Below are positions 1-5,364 of a stretch of DNA of 6,463 nucleotides, piece by piece; the first letter of the stretch is position 1; every line of letters starts with the position of its first letter. The position numbers and the translations under genes were made by a program. The DNA comes from Abditibacteriales bacterium (GTDB lineage: Bacteria; Armatimonadota; Abditibacteriia; Abditibacteriales; JANWYM01): assembly GCA_025055355.1 (NCBI GenBank), contig JANWYM010000251.1, positions 1 through 6,463 of the forward strand, written 5' to 3'. Under the pieces are notes generated by a model. It did no database searches, had not been told where the DNA came from, and saw only the letters and a list, made by a program, of their open reading frames with translations.

Positions 1-50
1 ACTTACCCTTACTTCCCCCTACTTCCCCTTACTTCCCCTTACTTCCCCTC
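1..50. repeat. 10-bp tandem array, consensus ACTTCCCCTT, five units
   Basis: Five consecutive 10-bp units begin at positions 1, 11, 21, 31 and 41 and differ from the consensus ACTTCCCCTT by zero to two bases. The array may continue left of the window. It ends about 15 bp before the acetyltransferase start codon, so it lies in that gene's upstream region. It is pyrimidine-rich on the + strand and does not code in any convincing frame. No inverted partner is visible here, unlike the 8-bp arrays in the liv cluster. Confidence 0.85.
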
Positions 51-64
51 TTCACGAGGCTCTT

Positions 65-532
65 ATGCACATCCGCCTTTACCGTCCTGAGGACCGCGAA
101 GTTTTGAAAGACATCACCGCCCGCACGTTCGCGGAGGTCTCGATTGACCGCAACATTGAGCAGCAGTTCGGTCTCATCAACGGCACGGACTGGGCGTGGC
201 GGAAGCGGCGGCACATTGATTGGGACTGCGACGCGCAGCCCGACGGCGTTCTCGTCGCGGAGGAGGATGGGCGCGTTATCGGCTACATCACCATGCGCTT
301 CGACGAGGCGACGAAGGTGGCGTGGATTCCCAACTTAGCCGTAGAACCAGCATATCAAGGGCGCGGGATCGGGCGGCAGCTAATTCTGGCGGCGTTGGAC
401 TGGGCGCGACAGAAGGGGATGAAATACGCCAAAATTGAGACACTATCGCAAAACCCCGTCGGTCAACACTTGTATCCGAGTTGCGGGTTCAAGGAAGTAG
501 CGCGGCAGGTGCATTACTTCATGGAACTTTAG
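65..532 (+). CDS. GNAT family N-acetyltransferase
   Basis: This 155-residue protein has the length of a single-domain GCN5-related N-acetyltransferase, which moves an acetyl group from acetyl-CoA to an amine. The acetyl-CoA pyrophosphate-binding motif A is clear: LAVEPAYQGRGIG (residues 91-103) contains the Q/R-x-x-G-x-G signature as Q98, G101 and G103. Preceding strands include VLVAEEDGRVIGYI (62-75). Near the C-terminus, N130 and Y137 in the segment ending YPSCGF (137-142) match the motif B region, where a tyrosine often acts as general acid. No signal peptide or membrane segment is present, so it is cytosolic. The ATG at 65 has GAGG at 56-59 as a reasonable ribosome-binding site. The substrate cannot be told: the fold is shared by RimI-like protein acetyltransferases, antibiotic acetyltransferases and many others. 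The next gene on the same strand is 176 bp away across two hairpins, so the two are probably not tightly coupled. Confidence 0.9.
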   Translation: MHIRLYRPEDREVLKDITARTFAEVSIDRNIEQQFGLINGTDWAWRKRRHIDWDCDAQPDGVLVAEEDGRVIGYITMRFDEATKVAWIPNLAVEPAYQGRGIGRQLILAALDWARQKGMKYAKIETLSQNPVGQHLYPSCGFKEVARQVHYFMEL

Positions 533-540
533 GAGGGGTA

Positions 541-585
541 GAAGCACCTTGAGAGTTGTTCGGCGAACAACTCTCGAAATGCTTC
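541..585. terminator. Strong palindrome just after the acetyltransferase; possible transcription terminator
   Basis: GAGAGTTGTTCG (551-562) and CGAACAACTCTC (564-575) are perfect 12-bp inverted arms around a single G. They are enclosed by a second pair of arms, GAAGCA (541-546) and TGCTTC (580-585), with small internal loops between. The structure starts 9 bp after the acetyltransferase stop, where a terminator would be expected. No T-run follows, so a classical Rho-independent terminator is not established. It could be a processing hairpin or a small palindromic repeat. Confidence 0.45.
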
Positions 586-621
586 GCCCTCACTTCCCGC
601 GTCGGGTCACCACGCCGTATG

Positions 622-697
622 AAAGTCGTCGTCGTCCTCGTCGTCGGTCTTTATTGAGGTTCGAGAACGTGGACGACGACGAGGACGAGGACGATTT
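622..697. repeat. Long inverted repeat built from GTC/GAC trinucleotides
   Basis: The stretch 626-646 (mostly TCG/GTC repeats) pairs with 674-694 (GAC/GAG repeats) with a single mismatch at 631. AAA at 622-624 and TTT at 695-697 extend the stem past one bulged G. The loop is about 27 nt (647-673). The 3' arm ends only 3 to 5 nt before the Shine-Dalgarno of the serine hydrolase. In an mRNA covering this region the hairpin would therefore stand immediately upstream of the ribosome-binding site. This may affect translation, or it may be an interspersed repeat; the sequence alone cannot decide. Confidence 0.7.
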
Positions 698-699
698 GT

Positions 700-706
700 G
701 GAGGAG
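700..706 (+). promoter_or_regulatory. Ribosome-binding site GGAGGAG of the serine hydrolase gene
   Basis: GGAGGAG lies 2 to 4 nt before ATG 709, depending on which part pairs with 16S rRNA. It is the best Shine-Dalgarno in the window. It favours the ATG at 709 over the in-frame ATG at 727, which has nothing comparable at normal distance, although the spacing to 709 is short. Confidence 0.6.
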
Positions 707-708
707 AG

Positions 709-1848
709 ATGATACTCGAACAGAACATGCTCCGCCCCGGCAGGGCGGAAGACGTGGGGATTTCGCGGGCGCGGCTGGAACGCGTCACGCTGTTGATGGA
801 AGACTATGTCAAAGAGGGCAAGATTCCGGGTGCGGCGATGTTAGTGGCGCGGCGCGGGATCATCGTGTTGCATCGCGGCTTTGGCCAGATGATACCGTTA
901 GGACAGACCGAGCGCGAGCCACGCATCACGCAACCGGATACGATTTTTCTGGTTGCCTCACCGACCAAGCCGATTGTGGCGACGGCGGTGGCGTTGCTCA
1001 TCGAGCGAGGGCAACTGCTACTAGACGACCCAGTGAGTTCCCTCCTGCCCGAGTTCAGCGGCGCGGACCGGCGGGAAGTGCGCGTGCGGCATCTGCTGAC
1101 GCACACCAGCGGACTCCCTGACATGCTGCCGGAGAACGTCGAACTGCGCCAGCAGCGCGCCCCACTGGAGGAGTTTCTCCGACGCACCTGCACGACGCCG
1201 CTGCTGTTCGCGCCAGGCACGGATTGTCGCTATCAGAGCATGGGCATTCTCCTGTTGGGCGCCATCGTGGAGCGCATCGCCGGCGTCTCTTTGCGCGAGT
1301 TTCTGGAATACGAGTTCTTCATTCCGCTGGCGATGACTGATTCTTATCTGGGCATGGGGCGACTGCGCCGCGAGCGTATCGCCACAGTGACGCTCACGGA
1401 ACAAGAGGAACAGCAGTGGACGTGGAACAGCGACTACTGGCGCGATTTGGGTGCGCCGTGGGGAGGGATGCACACCACCGTCGGCGATTATGCTATCTTT
1501 CTGCAGATGCTCCTCAACGGCGGGCGCTACGCCGGCAAGCAGATTTTGAGCCAGCCGCTGGTGGACACCATGACCGCAAACCATATTCCCCCAATGCCTG
1601 ACATTCCCGACCGCGTGAAGTTAGAGCAAGCATGGGGGTTGGGCTGGCGGCTCAACCAGCCGCGCGGCGCGCACCACATCGCCGAAATCGCCTCCCCGCG
1701 CGCCTTCGGTCACGCGGGCGCGACGGGAACCACTGCGTGGGCGGACCCGGATACCGGGCTGATTTGCGTCATCTTCACCAACCAGCCCCAAGCGGGGCGA
1801 TTGTTGAACACGCTGTCCAATGCCGTGGCGGCGACGGTGATAGACTAA
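709..1848 (+). CDS. Serine hydrolase, class C beta-lactamase/esterase-like
   Basis: This 379-residue protein belongs to the beta-lactamase-related serine hydrolases (AmpC, EstB-type esterases, DD-peptidase-like proteins). The nucleophile motif is S84-P-T-K87 in LVASPTKPIV, the SxxK tetrad with the active-site serine. HLLTHTSGLPD (128-138) is a strong family hallmark. The second motif is Y175-Q-S in place of the more usual YxN. The third box is H335-A-G in GHAGATG, the HxG form seen in esterase-like members where beta-lactamases have KTG. The chain ends with the usual strands (WADPDTGLICVIFTNQP, 345-361). No signal peptide is present at the N-terminus, so unlike secreted beta-lactamases it is probably cytosolic. 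These traits favour an esterase, amidase or peptidase over antibiotic resistance, but the substrate is not determinable. The stop codon TAA (1846-1848) lies inside the terminal repeat of the downstream MITE-like element. The gene converges on livF. Confidence 0.92.
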   Translation: MILEQNMLRPGRAEDVGISRARLERVTLLMEDYVKEGKIPGAAMLVARRGIIVLHRGFGQMIPLGQTEREPRITQPDTIFLVASPTKPIVATAVALLIERGQLLLDDPVSSLLPEFSGADRREVRVRHLLTHTSGLPDMLPENVELRQQRAPLEEFLRRTCTTPLLFAPGTDCRYQSMGILLLGAIVERIAGVSLREFLEYEFFIPLAMTDSYLGMGRLRRERIATVTLTEQEEQQWTWNSDYWRDLGAPWGGMHTTVGDYAIFLQMLLNGGRYAGKQILSQPLVDTMTANHIPPMPDIPDRVKLEQAWGLGWRLNQPRGAHHIAEIASPRAFGHAGATGTTAWADPDTGLICVIFTNQPQAGRLLNTLSNAVAATVID

Positions 1849-2050
1849 ACTTTAGCGTTTTGACCTTTCCTTTGAAAATGCCTGTCACAGCGCGCGGGGC
1901 GCATCCGTCCCCCTTGCTCGTCATGGCGCGCGAAGCGAAGCCATCCCCAGCGGAGGAGATTACTGCCGCGCAGGGGATGGCTTCGCTCCACTCGCCATGA
2001 CGTTTCCTGCAGCGGGGAGGGAGAGAAGCGCGAAACACAATCGAGTGAAC
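1845..2050. mobile_element. MITE-like palindromic element, copy A (right end degenerate)
   Basis: The left end begins CTAAACTTTAGCGTTTT and its first 43 bp match copy B (from 5081) at about 38 positions. The right part, from CATGAC at about 1996 through GCGAAACACAA (to 2040), is nearly identical to copy B. The last 10 bp no longer match the left terminal repeat, so this end is decayed or replaced and no target duplication is visible. Inside are two direct units (1884-1913 and 1920-1948) and one inverted unit (1973-2001) of a roughly 29-bp motif, starting GTCATGGCG and ending CCATCCCC. No transposase is encoded. It fills most of the space between the convergent hydrolase and livF genes. Confidence 0.75.
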
Positions 2051-2065
2051 CTTCCGCCGATGCGC

Positions 2066-2089
2066 GGTAGGGGCGCGGGCGTCCCTGCC
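2066..2089. terminator. Hairpin between convergent genes; possible terminator
   Basis: GGTAGGGGCGC (2066-2076) can pair with GCGTCCCTGCC (2079-2089). On a + strand transcript this gives 11 pairs including two G-U wobbles; the - strand form would have two mismatches. It lies between the hydrolase stop (1848) and the livF stop (2121). There is no T-tract, so the terminator role is only suggested by position. Confidence 0.3.
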
Positions 2090-2120
2090 AGCCCGTCAGT
2101 GCCGATGGGCGTAGGTCTCA

Positions 2121-2825
2121 TCATCCCCCCAGATATGCCTTTTTAACTTCCTCGTTCGCCATCAACTCTTTCGCAGGGCCGCTGAGGGTAACGCGCCCCG
2201 TCTCCAACACGTAGCCGCGGTCGGCGATGGAGAGCGCCATGTGCGCGTTCTGTTCAACGAGGAGCACAGTCACGCCTTGTTTGCGGATTTCCGCGATGAC
2301 ATGAAAGATGTCCTTGACGATGAGCGGCGCCAGTCCGAGCGAGGGTTCATCCATCAGCAGCAGACGGGGGCGTGCCATGAGCGCGCGCCCGATGGCAAGC
2401 ATCTGTTGTTGACCGCCGCTCAAGGTGCCCGCCGCTTGCTTGCGCCGTTCGGCTAAAATGGGAAAGAGCGAAAACACCCGCTCTAAATCCTGTTTAATGC
2501 CCGCTTTGTCCTTGCGAGCATAGGCGCCCAAGTCTAAATTCTCGCCGACGGACATCTGGGGGAATACGCGGCGCCCTTCTGGCACTTGCACGATGCCCAA
2601 CGCCACGCGGCGATGCGGCGGCATGTCCGTAATGTCTTCGCCCTCAAAAAGAATCTCCCCCGCCAGCGGGCGCAGCAAGCCGGAGACGGTGCGCAGCGTG
2701 GTGCTTTTGCCCGCGCCGTTCGCGCCGATGAGGGTGACGATTTCACCCTTGCCCACGTGCAGCGAAACGCTATGCAGGGCGCGGATGACGCCGTAGTAAA
2801 CATCAAGGCGGGAAATCTCTAACAT
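2121..2825 (-). CDS. livF: Branched-chain amino acid ABC transporter, ATP-binding protein LivF
   Basis: This is one of the two cytoplasmic ATPases that power the LivHM permease pair. At 234 residues it has normal LivF length. Motifs in order: Walker A GANGAGKST (34-42), Q-loop Q80 followed by VPEGRRVFPQMSV, a family hallmark (81-93), ABC signature LSGGQ (135-139), Walker B LLLMDEP (155-161), and the LivF-type switch segment LLVEQNAHMALSIADRGYVLETG (188-210) with Q-N where LivG has histidine. It is the last gene of the cluster, 73 bp downstream of livG, with an inverted 8-bp array in the gap. ATG at 2825 is the natural family start (MLEISRLDVYYG), but no clear Shine-Dalgarno precedes it. The stop TGA is at 2121-2123. 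The exact solute (leucine/isoleucine/valine, other amino acids, or amides) cannot be told from the ATPase. Confidence 0.95.
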   Translation of the reverse strand: MLEISRLDVYYGVIRALHSVSLHVGKGEIVTLIGANGAGKSTTLRTVSGLLRPLAGEILFEGEDITDMPPHRRVALGIVQVPEGRRVFPQMSVGENLDLGAYARKDKAGIKQDLERVFSLFPILAERRKQAAGTLSGGQQQMLAIGRALMARPRLLLMDEPSLGLAPLIVKDIFHVIAEIRKQGVTVLLVEQNAHMALSIADRGYVLETGRVTLSGPAKELMANEEVKKAYLGG

Positions 2826-2833
2826 TCGCTATG

Positions 2834-2893
2834 CGGGTGTTCAGGTGTTCGGGTGTTTAAGTTGTGACTCGAATACCCGAATACCCGAATACG
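2834..2893. repeat. Inverted 8-bp tandem array (GGTRTTCG / CGAATACC), 3 + 3 units
   Basis: Three units CGGGTGTT, CAGGTGTT, CGGGTGTT (2834-2857) are followed by a 12-bp spacer. Then come three units CGAATACC, CGAATACC, CGAATACG (2870-2893) in the opposite orientation. The halves pair along most of their length, largely by G-U wobbles where they differ, and would form a hairpin of more than 20 bp between livG and livF. The array begins 9 bp upstream of the livF start and ends 5 bp past the livG stop, so it occupies nearly the whole gap. It is the same family as 5286-5358. Confidence 0.85.
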
Positions 2894-2898
2894 CGGCA

Positions 2899-3681
2899 TT
2901 ACGCCGCTTCTCCCAGATACGCTTCAATCACTCGGGGATTCCTCTGCACCTCCGCCGGCTCGCCTTCAGCAATGGTGATCCCGCTGTCGAGAACGATGAC
3001 GCGGTCGCTGATGCTCATGACGAGGCTCATGTGATGCTCGATGAGCAAAATCGTCAGGTTGAACTCTTTGCGAATCCACGCGATGAGCTGGGTCACCTCG
3101 TGGGTTTCCGTCGGGTTCATGCCGGAGGTCGGTTCATCCAGCAGCAACAGCTTGGGATGCACCGCGAGGGCGCGGGCAATTTCCAGTCGGCGCTGGTCGC
3201 CGTAGGGCAGGTTCTTCGCCAACTCATGGGCGCGACGGTCCAACGCAAAGAGTTTAAGGAGTTGATGCGCCTCCTCAGCCATCGCCTCCTCGCGCCGATG
3301 AAATCTTCCCGTGCGCAACACGCTGGGCAGCAAACCGTAGCCCGCGCTGTTGCAGAACGCGGCGCGCACGTTGTCGAACACGCTCATCTCCTTGAACAGG
3401 CGGATGTTCTGGAACGTGCGCCCGATGCCGCAGCGGGCGACGCGGTAAGGCGGCAAGCCCGTGATGTCGCGTCCTGCAAACCAGATGCGCCCCTCCGTTG
3501 GGGGATAGACACCCGTAATCATGTTGAACACCGTCGTCTTTCCCGCCCCGTTCGGGCCGATGAGGCTGACCAATTCGCCCGCTTCCAGTCGCAGGTTGAA
3601 GTCCGACACAGCCGCCAGCCCACCGAAGCGGATGGTGCAGGAGGACATCTCGAGTAACGACATGGTTGATGGACTCATCAT
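2899..3681 (-). CDS. livG: Branched-chain amino acid ABC transporter, ATP-binding protein LivG
   Basis: This is the second cytoplasmic ATPase of the importer, 260 residues, a typical LivG size. Motifs: Walker A GPNGAGKTT (42-50), Q-loop Q91 in GIGRTFQNIRLF (85-96), the divergent LivG signature LPYGDQRRLEIARAL (158-172) where most ABC proteins have LSGGQ, Walker B LLLLDEP (178-184) continuing TSGMNP, and H-loop LLIEHHMSLVM (212-222) with H216. The start is uncertain. ATG 3681 has GGGAG at 3693-3697 with a long 11-nt spacing. ATG 3663 would give MSLLEMSSCTIRFGG, closer to typical LivG N-termini. It lies 50 bp downstream of livM, separated by an array of the other 8-bp family. The stop TAA (2899-2901) sits in a small GC-rich palindrome, GCGGC-ATTAC-GCCGC, at 2893-2907. 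Confidence 0.95.
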   Translation of the reverse strand: MMSPSTMSLLEMSSCTIRFGGLAAVSDFNLRLEAGELVSLIGPNGAGKTTVFNMITGVYPPTEGRIWFAGRDITGLPPYRVARCGIGRTFQNIRLFKEMSVFDNVRAAFCNSAGYGLLPSVLRTGRFHRREEAMAEEAHQLLKLFALDRRAHELAKNLPYGDQRRLEIARALAVHPKLLLLDEPTSGMNPTETHEVTQLIAWIRKEFNLTILLIEHHMSLVMSISDRVIVLDSGITIAEGEPAEVQRNPRVIEAYLGEAA

Positions 3682-3702
3682 GCTGACCGATTCTCCCAGT
3701 GA

Positions 3703-3782
3703 CTCGCCGCCGCGCTGAGGTCCCCAACGTGCTAACGTGCCAACGGCTTAAAGAGCCGTCGCCACGTCGCCGCGCTGAGTTC
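3703..3782. repeat. 20-bp imperfect direct repeats flanking the livG-livM junction array
   Basis: Positions 3703-3722 and 3763-3782 match at all but a few bases, including an exact 12-mer CGCCGCGCTGAG at 3708-3719 and 3768-3779. They are exactly 60 bp apart. The right copy lies within the last codons of livM (encoding ELSAAT) and the left copy lies downstream of the livM stop. The 8-bp array at 3724-3747 sits between them. Confidence 0.6.
3724..3747. repeat. 8-bp tandem array (CYAACGTG), three units, overlapping the livM stop
   Basis: Units CCAACGTG (3724-3731), CTAACGTG (3732-3739) and CCAACGGC (3740-3747) run in one orientation. They belong to the same family as the array at 6360-6455. The livM stop codon TAG (complement of CTA at 3732-3734) and its last codons are inside the array. 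No inverted half is seen here. Confidence 0.75.
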
Positions 3783-5075
3783 AGCTTTGCCGAACAGCCC
3801 TTGCGGGCGGTTGAGCATGAGAATGACAAGGAGCGCAGAGTAGATAATCATGCGAAAGCCTGCGGCGTTGTCGTTGAACCACTTGCGCGCGAACAGCAGC
3901 ACGCAGGTCAGAACCAGCGCGTAAATGAAGTTTTTGAACAGAAAGCGCGTCCACACGTCCAGCCGCTTCATCGGCAGCACGGCGGCAGCGGCGATGCCGA
4001 CGAAAATGAGGCGCGTCCCAATCGGCGCCCAGTGCGCCTTAAACCACGCCACCTGCAGCAGCGCACTGTGAACTATCGGCGCAAGCGCGAACACGAGCAA
4101 AAGGGTTGCCCCGACGCAGACGAGGATTTGAGGAACCAATTGCTCTTTAATGAGCGGCACGCGTGGACGGCTCAAAATCGCCGTCGCTAAAATCAGCGCG
4201 AAGAAAATACAAGCGACCCAGACGGGAAACCGCAGCAACTCCAACAGCACGGTGACAAAGATAGCGGTGAGAACGGAGCCGGTGATGCTGCCCATCCCCC
4301 CCAATACGACCATGATAATGACTTCCACCGACTTGAGAAACTTGAACGCGCTCGGATGCAACGATAGGTTGTAGTGACCTTGCAGCGCACCCGCGACGCC
4401 GGCGCAGGCGGAGCCGATGACGAACGCCAGCACCTTGTAGCGGGTGGTGTTAATCCCCATAGCATCGGCGGCGATTTCGTCTTCACGCACGGCGATCAGC
4501 GCGCGCCCGTGCGCCGACTGCACGAGGTTGCGGGTCATTAGGACGGTCGCTACCACGACGAGATAGACCCAGAAGAAGTTCGTGTAAAACGGGATGTCGG
4601 TGAAGCCGCGCGAGCCGCCGACGACCTCGATGTTGTTGATGAGGGCAACGATGATTTCGCCGAACCCCAGCGTCACAATCGCCAGATAATCGCCGCGCAA
4701 TCGGAGGGACGGCACGCCGACGAGGAAACCCATGACCGCCGCGCTCAAAGCCGCGATGAGAAGCGCGGCAAAAAAAATGGCGTAGCCCGTCATGCCCCCT
4801 GGCGCATGCGCCCCCTTGAAGTGGAGTTTCCATAGATAATAGGTAAAGGCTGCGCTCGCATAGCCGCCCACCGCCATGAACCCCGCGTGCCCGATGGAGA
4901 ACTGCCCAGTGAACCCGTTGATGAGGTTAAGGCTCACGGCGAGGATGATGTTGATGCCCGCCATGATGATAATCTGGTTGATGTAGGGATTCAGCCAGCG
5001 CGGCAGCCAAGCGTTCAATATCAGCAGCGCAGTGACGGTCAACAACAGGAGAATCAGGTTGATGAGTCGCTTCAT
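3732..5075 (-). CDS. livM: Branched-chain amino acid ABC transporter permease LivM, with a C-terminal region insertion
   Basis: This is an inner-membrane permease that should pair with LivH to form the translocation path. Family hallmarks: NIILAVSLNLINGFTGQFS (42-60), GHAGFMAVGGY (62-72), LRLRGDYLAIVTLGFGEI (124-141), GGSRGFTDIP (153-162), the ATPase-contacting loop AVREDEIAADAMGINTTRYK (195-214), VVLGGMGSITG (256-266) ending ELLR (279-282), and the terminal segment RMIIYSALLVILMLNRPQGLFG (408-429). In typical LivM the ELLR region leads almost directly to the RMxIYG-like end. Here about 120 residues (283-405) rich in hydrophobic stretches intervene, giving 447 residues in all. ATG 5075 precedes a good first membrane helix, but there is no Shine-Dalgarno: the upstream sequence is a direct repeat and the terminal repeat of MITE-like copy B. 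The final residues PLAR and the stop are encoded by an 8-bp array. Confidence 0.93.
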   Translation of the reverse strand: MKRLINLILLLLTVTALLILNAWLPRWLNPYINQIIIMAGINIILAVSLNLINGFTGQFSIGHAGFMAVGGYASAAFTYYLWKLHFKGAHAPGGMTGYAIFFAALLIAALSAAVMGFLVGVPSLRLRGDYLAIVTLGFGEIIVALINNIEVVGGSRGFTDIPFYTNFFWVYLVVVATVLMTRNLVQSAHGRALIAVREDEIAADAMGINTTRYKVLAFVIGSACAGVAGALQGHYNLSLHPSAFKFLKSVEVIIMVVLGGMGSITGSVLTAIFVTVLLELLRFPVWVACIFFALILATAILSRPRVPLIKEQLVPQILVCVGATLLLVFALAPIVHSALLQVAWFKAHWAPIGTRLIFVGIAAAAVLPMKRLDVWTRFLFKNFIYALVLTCVLLFARKWFNDNAAGFRMIIYSALLVILMLNRPQGLFGKAELSAATWRRLFKPLAR

Positions 5076-5080
5076 GAGGA

Positions 5081-5279
5081 CTAAACTTTTGCGTTTCGCC
5101 CTTTCCTGCGAAAATGCCTGTCATGGCGAGCGGAGCAGAGCCATCCCCGCCGTGTGAAAATGTCATTGCGAGGCGCAGAGCGACGAAGCAATCCCCCGCG
5201 CAGGGGACGACTTCGCTCCGCTCGCCATGACGTTTTCCTGCGGCGGGGAGGGAGAGAAGCGCGAAACGCAAAAGTTTAG
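5081..5279. mobile_element. MITE-like palindromic element, copy B (intact, 199 bp)
   Basis: The ends are perfect 19-bp terminal inverted repeats: CTAAACTTTTGCGTTTCGC (5081-5099) and its exact complement at 5261-5279. Directly outside are ATGAGGA (5074-5080) and ATGAGGC (5280-5286), a 7-bp direct repeat with one mismatch that looks like a target-site duplication. Inside are units of a GTCAT[G/T]GCGAG...AATCCCC/CCATCCCC motif: direct at 5120-5148 and 5162-5197, inverted at 5203-5231. There is no transposase gene, so it would need one acting in trans. It sits between livH and livM and must be transcribed if the cluster is one operon. Motifs like that at 5162-5197 are familiar as intergenic palindromes in many unrelated bacteria and give spurious peptides. 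Confidence 0.85.
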
Positions 5280-5285
5280 ATGAGG

Positions 5286-5358
5286 CTATTCGCATGTTCG
5301 CGTATTTGCGTGTTCGCGTGTTGGAGCCGTTACCCGAATACCCGAATACACGAATACT
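5286..5358. repeat. Inverted 8-bp tandem array (GTRTTCGC / CGAATACC), 5 + 3 units
   Basis: Five imperfect units, CTATTCGC, ATGTTCGC, GTATTTGC, GTGTTCGC and GTGTTGGA, fill 5286-5325. Three units CGAATACC, CGAATACA, CGAATACT fill 5335-5358 in the opposite orientation, with a partial unit before them. The array abuts the right flank of MITE-like copy B and ends 6 bp from the livH stop. It is the same family as 2834-2893 and could fold into a hairpin in the livH-livM transcript. Confidence 0.8.
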
Positions 5359-5364
5359 TCATTC

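Noticed and set aside
549..1121. Open frame encoding an Arg-rich then Asp/Glu-rich protein ahead of the hydrolase
   Set aside because: The charged stretches are the translation of the two arms of the trinucleotide inverted repeat, and the rest overlaps the hydrolase in another frame with no recognisable domain.
1775..2038. Small open frame across MITE-like copy A giving peptides like GEWSEAIPCA
   Set aside because: Peptides of this kind are a known spurious product of intergenic palindromic repeats. No start signal or conservation argument supports a gene.
2845..3657. 270-residue open frame antisense to livG
   Set aside because: It is almost entirely the complement of livG, with shadow-like Arg/Ala/His-rich composition. 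The livG frame has all ABC ATPase motifs.
3743..3759. Hairpin ACGGCT-TAAAG-AGCCGT as a terminator
   Set aside because: It lies inside the last codons of livM, has no T-run on the - strand, and is short, so it is more likely incidental.
3732..5075. Reading the long LivM as a fusion of two genes or a frameshift artefact
   Set aside because: One continuous frame runs through, and the conserved LivM C-terminal segment lies after the extra region, so an insertion is the simpler reading.
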